DNA from: Trichomonas vaginalis G3
Lineage: Eukaryota > Parabasalia > Trichomonadida > Trichomonadidae
DNA: 64,000 bases
Direction of reading: 5' to 3'
NCBI RefSeq assembly: GCF_026262505.1
Contig: NC_067204.1
Span: 12,046,522-12,110,521, forward strand
Each line of letters starts with the position of its first letter. Position 1 is the first letter of the stretch. The notes beneath the pieces were generated by a model. That model worked only from the letters and a program-made list of their open reading frames with translations, had not been told where the DNA came from and ran no database searches. The translations under genes and the position numbers were made by a program. Positions 1-10,048 of the stretch are shown in pieces.

Positions 1-1
1 T

Positions 2-334
2 TATCCAAGACTTATTGATCTAAAAACTTATAACGTTCTTAGATTGAGAAAACAGAACATTTGCGATGGAGTTTTCGCCTTGCATGAACATAACAGGATT
101 GTTGTTTGGGGATATCCACAGCAAAATTCGGATTTAATCCCAACAATTGTTAATTCAAAGGAATTTGTTGGAAAAACAGAAAAAATGATGAATATATCAG
201 GAAAATATCTCCCTGTCGAAATCCTGAATTCTAATGAAGGAAATCTTTACGCAACAAAAAGAATGTACGAAGATGGAGGTCCAAAGAACTTCGATGACTG
301 GATGAATGATCTCAAAATGGTTTCTCAGCATTAA
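2..334 (+). CDS. C-terminal end of an unrecognised protein (runs off left edge)
   Basis: The frame is open from base 2 to a TAA at 332-334, giving 111 residues with no convincing start codon inside, so the gene begins to the left of the window. The visible part contains motifs such as GVFALHEHNRIVVWGYP and ends FDDWMNDLKMVSQH. It is polar and mixed alpha/beta in character, with no membrane segment. I do not recognise the family. The coding assignment rests on the long open frame and on codon use like the other genes here. Confidence 0.6.
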   Translation, partial: YPRLIDLKTYNVLRLRKQNICDGVFALHEHNRIVVWGYPQQNSDLIPTIVNSKEFVGKTEKMMNISGKYLPVEILNSNEGNLYATKRMYEDGGPKNFDDWMNDLKMVSQH

Positions 335-923
335 TCTTTATTATATTATTGTTTGTTTGTTATAAAAATCGTTTTTGATATAAAATTCTTTTTTTAAACA
401 AATTTCTTGAATATTATACTATAGTGATTACCATATTATGACATTACCATTATACAAATGAGTTAATTAATTACGTATCAATTTCAAAATCAATTTTGAT
501 AGATTTAATGAGAAGAGGATGTATGGCAATTATGGGAAGAGGGTATTGTCAGAAAGAATGTAACGGCAAGAAGAAGAAAGAAATGGAGAAAATCAGCAAG
601 CAAGGCAACAAATTGAAAACTCAACTAAATATTGAAGGATTAGTTAGGCCGAGTCTCGCTAAAAATTTACCAGGTGTTTAATGAAATGTACAATAGGAGC
701 TGACTTTGATGCATAGTTTTTTTTTTTTGAAAACTATCTTCATCATAATTATCGCCGTTTTTACATATGAAAAGAGATTTTTATATGCAAAACTCTCGGT
801 TGTAGATACCTTTATATGGTTTAAATCTATGGGTATTCTTTATGTCCAAGAATGAACGATATTTGGTCATGATTTTGATATGGATAAGTTGATGCCATTT
901 TTTTGATTTCAAAAAAGTGACAG
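335..923. other. Intergenic, no supported gene
   Basis: AT-rich spacer between the left partial gene and the mannosyltransferase. A basic reading frame of about 57 residues from the ATG at 508 to 681 is open, but nothing supports it as a gene. Around 714-746 ATAGTTTT and AAAACTAT flank a T-run and could form a small hairpin. Nothing else is visible. Confidence 0.5.
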
Positions 924-2372
924 ATGCTGCGAATTCCCTCACCTCAACAGCAGCACCTCAATACAAGAGATTCCATTACTTTATTTATCATTACAATGGC
1001 TTCGATTATTTCAAGATTTTGGATGCTTGGACATCCTGCTGAAATTGTTTTTGACGAAGTTTACTTTGGAAATTTCACAAATTTTTACATAAAGGAGACA
1101 TTTTTCTTCGATATTCATCCGCCATTTGGTAAAATGCTAATGGCTTTCATAGCGTATTTAGCTGAATATGACGGATCCATTGATTTTAATGCGGAATACA
1201 GTTATCATTATCAATCTGAAGATTATCTTATCTTAAGATCTATACCTGCCTTCTTTGGAGGGCTATGTCCTCCATTAATCTATCTCACGGCTAGATTTGG
1301 AGGATTTAATTTCTCTGCTAGCCTAGTTTCTGCAGTATATGTCATGCTTGACACGATATCATTAACACAGCACAGATTTATTCTAAGTGATGCAATATTA
1401 CACTTCTTTTCTTGTTTATTTCTCGCGATTTATTCTTATACTCTTACATTGCCAGAATATTCCACGAAATGGATAATCATGGAGATTGTCTCTGGACTAG
1501 CTCTCGGAGCATGTGGTTCTTGCAAAGATACTGCATGGGGTTTCATGGGATATTCGGGAATCATCGAAATCTTACGCGTGTTGGGAATCCATAAGAAATT
1601 CGATTACTCCGCCATACGAGATATATTATACAGAGGATTGCTTCTTGCAATTCCATGTTTTTTCTTTATAATTCTTTCATTTGCAATTCATGTTATTGTT
1701 TTACCTCTTTTTGGTCCAGGCATCATCTTCGTTGACTTCGATTTCAAGTTTACCTTGCTAGACAACTATATCATGGACGCACAACTCAGAACAAAAAGAA
1801 TTGCGTCTCCTATGTTGTTGAGAAGAGCTGTTCGAGTTTTTTACGACCAAAATCGAGCAAATAATTACATTAAATCATTCCACTCGTCCCAGAGTCGTCC
1901 GTTTAACTGGCCATTATTAACAGGACATGCTGTTGACTTCTGGTTTTCAAAAGGACAAATATCTGTCCTTGGAAATCCAATTGTTAATTATTTGACATTT
2001 TTGTCACTTTTTGTAACAATTTTTTCAGTTGGAAAAGAAAAGTATTATCTTTGTTTGAGATATGTTATAGGATGGATGACATGTTATTTTCCATTTTATC
2101 TTGTTCCTCGCACATTATATTTGTATCATTATGTTCTTCCTCTTTATGTCGGATGCTTGAATTTGGGGTGTTGCTTGGAATTAATTTTCCCGAAATATTA
2201 TCAAGGATACGCCGCTGCTGTTATAATATTTGTAGGAGTTATTTTCTTTTATCACTTCTGTGCATTTTCTTACGGTTTTACTGACATGAATTACAAATAT
2301 CTCATATTAAACAAAGCTTGGGAAGAAGGAGATAGCTACTACAAGTCAGCAAGAGATTCATATAGAAATTAA
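924..2372 (+). CDS. Protein O-mannosyltransferase (PMT family, GT39), short form
   Basis: ER membrane enzyme of the PMT family, which moves mannose from dolichyl-phosphate-mannose to Ser/Thr of secretory proteins. The first luminal loop carries the family acidic pair in FDEVYFGNF (D44, E45) followed by DIHPPFGKM (from D63). Many hydrophobic segments follow. The C-terminal block with LGNPIVNYL, FYLVPRTLYLYHYVLPLY matches the PMT four-helix C-terminal module. At 482 residues it is much shorter than fungal or animal PMTs (roughly 700-900), and no MIR repeats are visible in the central loop, so it looks like a minimal PMT. The start is the first ATG of the frame, just upstream of the conserved N-terminus. 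Confidence 0.88.
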   Translation: MLRIPSPQQQHLNTRDSITLFIITMASIISRFWMLGHPAEIVFDEVYFGNFTNFYIKETFFFDIHPPFGKMLMAFIAYLAEYDGSIDFNAEYSYHYQSEDYLILRSIPAFFGGLCPPLIYLTARFGGFNFSASLVSAVYVMLDTISLTQHRFILSDAILHFFSCLFLAIYSYTLTLPEYSTKWIIMEIVSGLALGACGSCKDTAWGFMGYSGIIEILRVLGIHKKFDYSAIRDILYRGLLLAIPCFFFIILSFAIHVIVLPLFGPGIIFVDFDFKFTLLDNYIMDAQLRTKRIASPMLLRRAVRVFYDQNRANNYIKSFHSSQSRPFNWPLLTGHAVDFWFSKGQISVLGNPIVNYLTFLSLFVTIFSVGKEKYYLCLRYVIGWMTCYFPFYLVPRTLYLYHYVLPLYVGCLNLGCCLELIFPKYYQGYAAAVIIFVGVIFFYHFCAFSYGFTDMNYKYLILNKAWEEGDSYYKSARDSYRN

Positions 2373-2810
2373 TTATTTTTGTTTGTATTTTAATAAAATA
2401 TTATTTGTATCATATTTTTTTAATCAGAAGATAAGATTAACTTCACAATTTCCAGCTAAAGGCAAATTAGTGATATTTTTGATTATAGTAGTGTTAAACA
2501 CAAATGTGATATAAATAATAAGATTATCAATCATTTAGTGTATAATTCGCAATAATATTAAGCATTATTGTGAAACATAGATCAAACATATTGTGTCACT
2601 GATAGGAAAGCTTTAAATCATTATATTCTGATAAATACACATTACGCTTCCACTATGCATTTGTTTATATATATTGTTATCATAATATATTCTGTCAAAA
2701 AATTATAATATTGATACAAAATTAATAACGTAGTAGCACTAGTAATTTATATGTTCATAGCATAATAGCATTAAAATATAGATAAATATCTATCTTTTGA
2801 TGTAACGGAT
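2373..2810. other. Intergenic, nothing recognised
   Basis: AT-rich convergent spacer between the PMT stop and the 3' end of the ankyrin gene. TAATAAA-like sequence follows the PMT stop. No open frame, repeat or RNA is visible. Confidence 0.5.
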
Positions 2811-4345
2811 TTAAACATAAACTTTTAGGAAATTTCTTACATTACCTTTTGCAACTTCGAATGCAGTTTTTCCTTCTTTATTCTTTGCTTCTTGATTAGC
2901 TCCAACAGAGATAAGATATTTAACAACTTCAAGATGACCTTTTTCTGATGCAAAAAGGAGTGGAGTCCATCCATAATCATTCTTTGCTTCTTTATCAGCT
3001 CCAATAGAGATAAGATATTTAACAACTTCAAGACAACCATACCATGATGCACAAATGAGTGGAGTATATCCACCATTAGCCTTTACTTCTTTATCAGCTC
3101 CAGCAGAGATAAGATATTTAACAACTTCAAGATGACCTTTTTCTGATGCAAAAAGGAGTGGAGTATATCCATCATTATCCTTTGCTACTTTATCAGCTCC
3201 AACAGAGATAAGATATTTAACAACTTCAAGATGACCTTTTTCTGATGCAAAAAGGAGTGGAGTCCATCCATAATCATTCTTTGCTTCTTTATCAGCTCCA
3301 ATAGAGATAAGATATTTAACAACTTCAAGACAACCATACCATGATGCACAAATGAGTGGAGTATATCCACCATTAGCCTTTACTTCTTTATCAGCTCCAG
3401 CAGAGATAAGATATTTAACAACTTCAAGATGACCTTTTTCTGATGCAAAAAGGAGTGGAGTATATCCATCATTATCCTTTACTTCTTTATCAGCTCCAGC
3501 AGAGATAAGATATCTAACAACTTCAAGATAACCATCAGATGAAGCACAAATGAGTGGAGTAGATCCATTATTATTCTTTGCTTCTTTATCAGCTCCAATA
3601 GAGATAAGATATTTAACAACTTCAAGATGACCTTTTTCTGATGCACGAATTAGTGGAGTTTTTCCACAATTATTCTTTGCTTCTTTATCACAACCGCATT
3701 CGATGAGTGATTTGACAAGTCCGAGATTTCCTTTTTCACATGCTGTATGAAGTACATTATTATCATACTTATTTGTCTTTTTCCAAAGTCCTTCTTCGCA
3801 GGCTTTTTGAATCATTTCGTGATTTCTTTTAGCAGAAAGTTCCTCAAAGAATTTATAAACGCTTTCAAAATTACTAGATTTCTTAAGTTCTGCCATTTTA
3901 GTAAAAATCTCTCTAGAGACAAATTAATTTGATTGACGTTTGTTTCTTTGGCCGCATTATGTCTTGGATTTTGAATTTCTGTTAATTTTGCTTGATTTTT
4001 TTGAATTTCTTCTGTAGAAAGAGGTATTTCTTTCTCTTTTTGATCCAAAATATCAATGATACCATCAAATATATTGAATTTCATGTATTTTTTGATAGAT
4101 TTCAGAGTTGAAACGATCTCTTCCATGTTTTGGATAGTAACATTCGCATTTCGTGTACATTCATATAAGTTTTTGGCGCTGATAGTTGTAGAAGATTGTT
4201 TGAGAAGTGTAATGTATTGATTTGCTGTTAAATTTGAATATTTCATGATTTGTTTAATATCTTCTATGCCAAATGTATCGAAGAAGTTTTCACTTTTAAT
4301 ATCATCGCTGATATGAGCAGCAATGTATTCATAATGCAGATTCAT
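2811..4345 (-). pseudogene. Ankyrin-repeat protein gene with one frameshift
   Basis: Trichomonad-type ankyrin protein in two frames. Codons from the ATG at 4345 give an N-terminal helical domain (IMKYSNLTANQYITLLKQSS...) that reads to about NLSLE. The continuation, IFTKMAELKKSSNFESV, is in another frame near 3912, where a GAGGAG expected from relatives appears as GAGAG. The downstream frame (ATG 3896 to stop 2811, 361 residues) has about ten 33-residue ankyrin repeats with the core TPLxxASxxGHLEVVKYLIS.GADKEAK. Such proteins are abundant in trichomonads; the role is probably protein binding. A one-base deletion or assembly error would explain the break; if real, the gene is inactive or only the ankyrin part is made. 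Confidence 0.75.
2850..3700 (-). repeat. Near-identical 99-bp ankyrin-coding repeats with a 297-bp higher-order period
   Basis: Each repeat is 99 bp (33 codons). Blocks of three repeats recur at an offset of 297 bp almost base for base: TGGAGTCCATCCATAATC occurs at 2961 and again at 3258. Sameness at silent positions points to recent block duplication or gene conversion rather than protein-level selection alone. Confidence 0.8.
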
Positions 4346-4496
4346 GTCCTGATCTACTTTTTAAATTTCATAACTTTACAAAAAATATGATAAAAAAATT
4401 GGAATTGTTACTACACTCTTTTACACGCTATTCATTTTTTTCGACGATTCAATTTTTTTCACCACACAATTCAATTTTTTCCCCCACAATTCAATT

Positions 4497-4887
4497 TATT
4501 GCTACTTTCAAAGTTGCTTTTTAGACACCTAAATTCATTGCTTGCCTGTAGTAACCTAAAGCTTTCTGGAATGGACAGGTTCTACAGCGACTCCTTCGCA
4601 AACAACAACTAGTTTGTAGAGTGCTAAAGGATGGTTCTGTTCTGCAGCCATTTTGAAGTTTTTGGCATCGCTCAGAGGGATTTTCCTGCTTTGTTTTGGA
4701 GAATTAAATCTCCATAATTCACTTATGCTTCGGAGTTTCCGATGTCGGCAGCTTGTTTGTATACTCGCGCTTCATCAAGAACCTTCTTGTTGGATAAGAG
4801 ATGGTCTCCATACGCGAGTTGTGCTCGAAGGAACCAGTTTTGGGCGGAATTGTGCAAGTATTGGAGAGAATCTTTAAGTTGTTTCAT
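4497..4887 (-). pseudogene. Sel1-like repeat protein relic
   Basis: Minus-strand reading from the ATG at 4887 gives MKQLKDSLQYLHNSAQNWF...LAYGDHLL followed by ARVYKQAADIGNSEA, a typical Sel1-like repeat. A stop follows. Further pieces in shifted frames read VNYGDLILQNKAGKS, then DAKNFKMAAEQNHPLALYKL with CEGVAVEPVHSRKA, then GYYRQAMNLGV. These are consecutive Sel1-type helix pairs (A-A-[DE]-x-G/N-x-x-A-x-x) interrupted by at least two stops and a frame change. It lies on the same strand as its neighbours, between the HID1-like gene and the ankyrin gene. Intact family members are solenoid adaptor proteins; this copy is broken. Confidence 0.7.
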
Positions 4888-4975
4888 CTTTTAAATACAT
4901 AACACGATCATGTAATAAACAAATTGATGTTTAACTAACAATAATAAACAAAATACAAAAGAGAAATATTAAAAA

Positions 4976-6586
4976 TTAGGCGAAATCTCCTTTAAAATCT
5001 CCTCTCATTGCCAAAGTTCTCATCCAATCTGCCCATAATCCTGCCATTTCTCCTGTAAAAACGTGTCCTCTTGGTCCAGGAGGTTCATATCCATCCATGA
5101 ACTGTTTAGGATTCAGAGATTTCAGTATCTGTTCTGCTATATCTGTTCCTAATTTCACGATTCCATTCTGTTTCACTTTCTGCTTAAAAGCCGATATAAA
5201 TGCCAAAATATATTTTACATCCAGCCCTTTTTGTCTCAACATTTTGAAAGTATTTTGATTCCTGACAACGAACATTAATATTGTTGTATTATGTTCGAAT
5301 TGTTCAGAGATAATCTGGTTGATACCATCAATAACTATCTGTACAAGCTTAGGTGCTTGTCTGTCTCTGCTTTCTATCAATTGATTCAAGAAAATAAACA
5401 ATCTGTTTGATGTAAAAAATGAAAAAGAATTAACATGTGCAGAAATATTATGAATGATACAAGCAACAGCAGGAAGAAGAGGAGCTGTTCTTGATAAATC
5501 ACTACCTGTTGTATTTGTAATGATTTCAACTAATAAATCTGCATATGTTCCTCTGTGAACTGAACTTTTACAAGCAAAAGTTCCAGTGAATGGTTCGTTT
5601 AAAGAAGCAGAAAGAGCAGGATCTGATGTCAATAGTACCAAAGTACTTAATGCAAGGGAATGAAAATAAGTCAAAGAATTCTTTTCGTTGAATTGTTGCA
5701 AAGGTAATAAAACAGAAACAACAAATTGTCGACCTTTAGGTAATGATTCGACAACATCATACGGCAACAATAGAATTTGATAGAAAAGAGCAAATAATTC
5801 TAAATAAATGCCTGGACTTTGACTATTTGATAGAGATAATTGAGATTCTGTTGGAGGTGTAAGTAATGGATCAAAAATAGGGAATATAGATGAGAATTGA
5901 AAGTCTGAGAGCATTTCAACCCATGATTGACAAAAACCAAGACCGGTAGAGCATAATATTAAAACAATTCTGGCAAAACTAGGGCTGTGCTTCCTTACAT
6001 TTATAACTGTATTGATAATGGGCATTGGGTTAGTCATATCTAATGCATAGTAATGATGGTTAGGATAGTTTTCATATATTTCTTGATTTGGTGACAATAA
6101 AAACATCAGCATCGTAGAAAATATTTCAAGGCGAACATGACCTTGTAGAGTAGAATCTGGTGCATCGCGTATTTGAGGATGACCAAGAATTGTGACTGCA
6201 GAATCAAATAAAACGGATGGAATTGAGTTAGACATTGTGGAAGGAGAAGGCCATGTATGCCATTTCGAGACAACAGATGAACAAAAGCGTTGCAATACTA
6301 AAAATGAATTGTAACAGGAAATTAATAATGATTGAGGAATTTCTGTTTGATATTGTATTTGCGAAATACGATTTATAGAGAATACAGATTGATAGGCTAG
6401 TACTCGAACATTATTTGGCTTCGTTCTAGCAACTCTTGTCAAAATATTATTTGATAAACTCGTGTGAGTTAATAATCTCGATGAGAAAATTGCTTTGCAT
6501 ATAGGATCATTAAGTTTAATGTCATTGGTCAGCAGTCCATTAAAAAAATCAGGGGGAGTCTCTTCAACTGATTCTCCAACTCCCAT
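4976..6586 (-). CDS. HID1-like protein (HID1/dymeclin superfamily)
   Basis: 536-residue all-helical protein. The N-terminus MGVGESVEE fits an N-myristoylation signal, as HID1 and dymeclin also have. The best recognisable stretch is LNEPFTGTFACK...HRGTYADLLVEII, followed by HNISAHVNSFSFFTSNRLFIFLNQLIES and IISEQFEHNTTILMFVVRNQNTFKML. This parallels the HID1 segments on a GTHADLL core, SPYLKSLSMVTANKLLHLLE and QFDGNSNLVYAIIRK. The end MAGLWADWMRTLAMRG resembles the terminal W-x-x-x-M-W of HID1. Known relatives are peripheral Golgi proteins in dense-core vesicle and secretory sorting. It is shorter than metazoan HID1 (about 790). The assignment rests on motifs seen by eye. Confidence 0.7.
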   Translation of the reverse strand: MGVGESVEETPPDFFNGLLTNDIKLNDPICKAIFSSRLLTHTSLSNNILTRVARTKPNNVRVLAYQSVFSINRISQIQYQTEIPQSLLISCYNSFLVLQRFCSSVVSKWHTWPSPSTMSNSIPSVLFDSAVTILGHPQIRDAPDSTLQGHVRLEIFSTMLMFLLSPNQEIYENYPNHHYYALDMTNPMPIINTVINVRKHSPSFARIVLILCSTGLGFCQSWVEMLSDFQFSSIFPIFDPLLTPPTESQLSLSNSQSPGIYLELFALFYQILLLPYDVVESLPKGRQFVVSVLLPLQQFNEKNSLTYFHSLALSTLVLLTSDPALSASLNEPFTGTFACKSSVHRGTYADLLVEIITNTTGSDLSRTAPLLPAVACIIHNISAHVNSFSFFTSNRLFIFLNQLIESRDRQAPKLVQIVIDGINQIISEQFEHNTTILMFVVRNQNTFKMLRQKGLDVKYILAFISAFKQKVKQNGIVKLGTDIAEQILKSLNPKQFMDGYEPPGPRGHVFTGEMAGLWADWMRTLAMRGDFKGDFA

Positions 6587-6786
6587 AATATTTTGATCTT
6601 TCTGAGCTAGTTTTTGATATATACAAGACTAATAGTTATTAATATCCTTTTAAATTAGAAGGCCAATCACTTTGATAATTTAAAATTGAAAGCAATTTGA
6701 TTTGATTATTGATTATAATAGTAAATAAACATCAATTTAGATCAAAAGAAAAACAAAATAAACTAATATACAATAAGAAATATATA

Positions 6787-7785
6787 TCATTTGAAAAGAG
6801 GCTTAAAGAAAGGATGTTTCAAAGCATCATGAGCTGTAACTCTTTGGCGATGATCAATTGCTGTCATTCTCTGTAGCAAATCAACAGCATCTGGTGGACA
6901 AAGGTCAGGAGAAGCTTTTGCAACATGTTTTTGCCATCCTGTTCCTCTCTTTTTAAGTAGAGCGTTCTTAGTAGATTCTTCAAGCTTCATACCAAGACTA
7001 TCTGCGTATTCGATGATTCCTTTTCCGCCTACGAGTTCTGCAACTTTTAATAATTGCTCAGTATCATCTTCACCGCATTCTATAGGTATTCTCTTGAACA
7101 TCATGATCGACAAAGTAAGACCAGCCGACCAAATATCCATAGAATAATCGTAGTAAGGATATGCAAATAATAATTCAGGAGGTTTAAAAACTCTAGTAGC
7201 AACATGGGAATTATATGCTTGTTTTGGATGGTAAAAGTCTGCAAGACCCCAATCTAGTAATCTGAGCCTATGATGCTCTTTATCGATGGCAATATTTTGC
7301 GGTTTTATATCTCTATGCATAATTCCATGAGAATGGGAAGTATCAAGCGCATCTATAAGTTTGTACATATATAATCTGATATCATCTATTGAAAATGAGG
7401 AATAAAGACTTCTCCAATCATAAAATTCGACCCATTCAGAAACAAACGAATAAACACCTGTCACAGGATCTTTAATTAAATCGTAAAGTTGTAATATATT
7501 TCGTTCTCCTTTTAAATTTGTCAATATTTTTATTTCTCTATTATAACGTTTTGGATCTAGAGGCACTAAAATTTTAATCGCACACTCTGTTCTTCGATTA
7601 TGAATTGCTTTGAATACAATTGAATACTTTCCTCGGCCGACTTTCTTGATTAATGCATAATTTTCAGGTGAATTCCAAGTTGGTTCAAAATTCTTATGGT
7701 CGTACCATGATGGCCCACGAGTTTGATTCACATCTGCGTAAACTGACGAAACGGAAATCAATATTCCGTTCCTGTCGCGTGACAT
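6787..7785 (-). CDS. Casein kinase 2 alpha subunit (Ser/Thr kinase)
   Basis: Complete protein kinase domain of the CK2 alpha type. It has a glycine loop VGRGKYSIVF (residues 49-58), catalytic lysine in CAIKIL (K71), HRDIKPQN (157-164), and the CK2 hallmark DWGLADFY (178-185) where most kinases have DFG. VATRVFKPPELL replaces the usual activation-segment APE region, and DIWSAGLTLSIMMF follows. The N-terminal RGPSWYDHKN and the C-terminal DAVDLLQRMTAIDHRQRVTAHDALKHPFF are also CK2-like. CK2 phosphorylates acidic Ser/Thr sites in nucleus and cytosol, usually with a beta subunit. At 332 residues it is a full catalytic core without a long tail. Confidence 0.93.
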   Translation of the reverse strand: MSRDRNGILISVSSVYADVNQTRGPSWYDHKNFEPTWNSPENYALIKKVGRGKYSIVFKAIHNRRTECAIKILVPLDPKRYNREIKILTNLKGERNILQLYDLIKDPVTGVYSFVSEWVEFYDWRSLYSSFSIDDIRLYMYKLIDALDTSHSHGIMHRDIKPQNIAIDKEHHRLRLLDWGLADFYHPKQAYNSHVATRVFKPPELLFAYPYYDYSMDIWSAGLTLSIMMFKRIPIECGEDDTEQLLKVAELVGGKGIIEYADSLGMKLEESTKNALLKKRGTGWQKHVAKASPDLCPPDAVDLLQRMTAIDHRQRVTAHDALKHPFFKPLFK

Positions 7786-8275
7786 TCTTTCACAAAGTAA
7801 ATATAAAAATGATAGATAATTACAAAAATCATATTACATTTAACAAAATTTTCTAAACATTCTAAAATTTGAGATATATTTCATCATTTGGCTGAAAATT
7901 AATTTTGTTATGCGAGTTATACATAATTTTCATTGAAAATAGCTAAATTTATGTATAAATACTGCAATTATGAATTAATCCTAAACTATTAGTCATAACG
8001 ATTTCAGTTATTTTGTGCACATTGAATTCAAGCATTATAAGTGCTCCATATAATTTGTATTCAAGCATGCTAATATATTCTTGAAGTAAATTAAAACCAT
8101 TCCGCCAATTGAATTTAAATCTATTAATAAAATCAACAATCATATTTCAAAAGACGGAACCAGAATTTTCTAGCTTTCTACTAACCATACATGCATCCAA
8201 TATACATTTGAAGAAATAGGCATTATGATATTTTAAACGTTCATCTTTTAAAAAGAAATTATTTGTCACTGAAAA
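7786..8275. other. Divergent intergenic region with an initiator at its right end
   Basis: Separates the CK2 gene (minus) from the WD40 gene (plus). A 64-codon minus-strand frame at 7949-8143 has no recognisable content and I do not call it. The only signal is the TCACTGAAAA initiator next to the ATG at 8276. Confidence 0.5.
8266..8275 (+). promoter_or_regulatory. Trichomonad Inr (TCACTGAAAA) abutting the start codon
   Basis: TCA followed by pyrimidine-T fits the trichomonad initiator TCA(+1)Y(T/A). Transcription from the A would give a leader of only about 8 bases before the ATG at 8276, typical for this lineage. This also supports 8276 as the true start. Confidence 0.6.
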
Positions 8276-9874
8276 ATGCTTGTTTACTGCGATCACTCTA
8301 TAAATATGTTTGATATTTCACATCCTATAATTCCAGTAAGTATCGACCTTAATGGAGTTACAGTTTCTTCAATGGATATTCACCCGAAACAAAAGAAGCT
8401 TTATTTTGTTGCAAATGACAAGAAAATTTACGAATACAACTTCATTTCGAAAGTTATTGTTTCAAAAGAAATGCCAATGGAGAATCTTACCAAGATTAAA
8501 CTTTCACCAAACGGAAATTACGCAGTCATATCTGATGATACGCAAAAAATTGCATTGTTTGACATATCGAAATTCCCAGAAGTAAAACTTATTGGCTCTC
8601 ATAAGGGACATAGACATACCATTACTGCAGTAGCATGTTCAGAAGAACCACTTGCTTATTTTGGTGGCGATGAATTAGGCAAAATCAGTAAATTCTATTT
8701 CAAAATAGATAGTAAAGTAGGAATTTTACCAAGTTGGACATCAAAAAACGGTCGAGTTAATGACATAAAATATGATGAAACAAAAAACGCACTTATAATT
8801 GCAACAAATCTCGGAATTTGGATACACGACATATCAAGAGCTCATACAGAAAGCTGTGCGACTAAAGATGATATTCCACTCACAATTACTTGTTCTCCAC
8901 AATTAAGTCAGACATTTGCTGTTGGTTTTCAGAGTGGTAACTTCAATGTATACGAAAAGACAGACTTCACTCTTCGCAGTACCAGAAACTTTACAGGACC
9001 AATTGTTTCCGCTTGTTATGATCAGAGTTGTGAATATGTTGCAATTGGAGTAAAAGATGAAGCAATATATTGTATTCAACAGGATCCGGAGAAAGTAATG
9101 CAGTTTGGTACAAGCCAGCAATCTACATGCCCTATTGCTTTTGCACAGCTTGATGAAACACTTCCAACAAGAAATGGAGTTGATGTCGCATCAATTGCAG
9201 CATCAATACAAAAGAAAGCGGAAGAAACAGGGAAAATGGTATTCACAGAAGAAAGAACAACAACTACAACAACTGTAACAAAAACAAAACCTTTTCCTGA
9301 TTTTAGACCTGATGAAATTGAAACAAAAGTTATAAGTCAAGAACCAACAAAAACAGAAACAAAGCGTTTTATAACCAGAAGAAAACAAATTGTTGAGAAA
9401 AACGTTGATACAAATATCAACATGGAAAAACTTGAAGAGAAATCAGAAACAACACAGATACAAGAGCCACAGATATCAGAAACAAGCATAACAGTTGATG
9501 ATTTGACAAAACAAAAGGCACAAGAGAAGAAGATTCAAGATATTGCTCAAACACCTCCTAGAATTCCTTCATCACCAAAATTTAATATACAAGAGCCAGA
9601 TTTCACCAATAATAAGCCAGAAGAAAAGCCAGAAAAGAAATCAGATAAAAATCAGAAAAATCCGGAATCTGAAGTATATTCTTTCGTTTCTGATTCCGGA
9701 TCAGATGATCAAAATAGCAAACCTGAAGTTGCAGAACTTAAAAACTTCATGCGCGGATGTTTTGAAAATATGAGTCAACAAATGAACACTATATATATGG
9801 ATCTTCTTTGTAAACTTAAGAATCTGGACGATAGAGTATCAAAAATTGAAAAATCACTTGGAACAAAGAAATAA
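8276..9874 (+). CDS. WD40 protein with C-terminal coiled coil, NEDD1/GCP-WD-like
   Basis: 532 residues. Residues 1 to about 300 form degenerate WD40 blades (for example LSPNGNYAVISDDTQKIALFDI, GHRHTITAVACSEEPLAYFGGDELGKISKF, YDQSCEYVAIGVKDEAIYCI). A charged low-complexity linker rich in E, K, T and P follows (about 330-480). The last about 45 residues, with LKNFMRGCFENMSQQMNTIYMDLLCKLKNLDDRVSKIEKSL, form a short amphipathic coiled coil. This layout and the terminal helix resemble NEDD1, which brings gamma-tubulin complexes to microtubule-organising centres. The resemblance is architectural; another WD40 scaffold remains possible. Confidence 0.5.
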   Translation: MLVYCDHSINMFDISHPIIPVSIDLNGVTVSSMDIHPKQKKLYFVANDKKIYEYNFISKVIVSKEMPMENLTKIKLSPNGNYAVISDDTQKIALFDISKFPEVKLIGSHKGHRHTITAVACSEEPLAYFGGDELGKISKFYFKIDSKVGILPSWTSKNGRVNDIKYDETKNALIIATNLGIWIHDISRAHTESCATKDDIPLTITCSPQLSQTFAVGFQSGNFNVYEKTDFTLRSTRNFTGPIVSACYDQSCEYVAIGVKDEAIYCIQQDPEKVMQFGTSQQSTCPIAFAQLDETLPTRNGVDVASIAASIQKKAEETGKMVFTEERTTTTTTVTKTKPFPDFRPDEIETKVISQEPTKTETKRFITRRKQIVEKNVDTNINMEKLEEKSETTQIQEPQISETSITVDDLTKQKAQEKKIQDIAQTPPRIPSSPKFNIQEPDFTNNKPEEKPEKKSDKNQKNPESEVYSFVSDSGSDDQNSKPEVAELKNFMRGCFENMSQQMNTIYMDLLCKLKNLDDRVSKIEKSLGTKK

Positions 9875-10048
9875 TATTTTTATTTGTTTTGTATTTTAGA
9901 CCTTTTCCTAATTAAATGTTTTGTTTTGCTTAAATCAATCCTAAATAAAGTGTTTTTAACTAGTTTATTAATGTTTTTTTTTAGATTTTTAAAATAGAAT
10001 AATAACCTTTTAATTAGACATCTCAAATACTTTTATAGTTTATGCATT

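Noticed and set aside
496-681. Basic 61-codon frame upstream of the PMT gene
   Set aside because: It begins at a non-ATG codon, has only low-complexity Lys-rich content and no initiator.
4653-4877. 74-codon plus-strand frame
   Set aside because: It is antisense to the Sel1-repeat relic, whose minus-strand translation has recognisable repeats.
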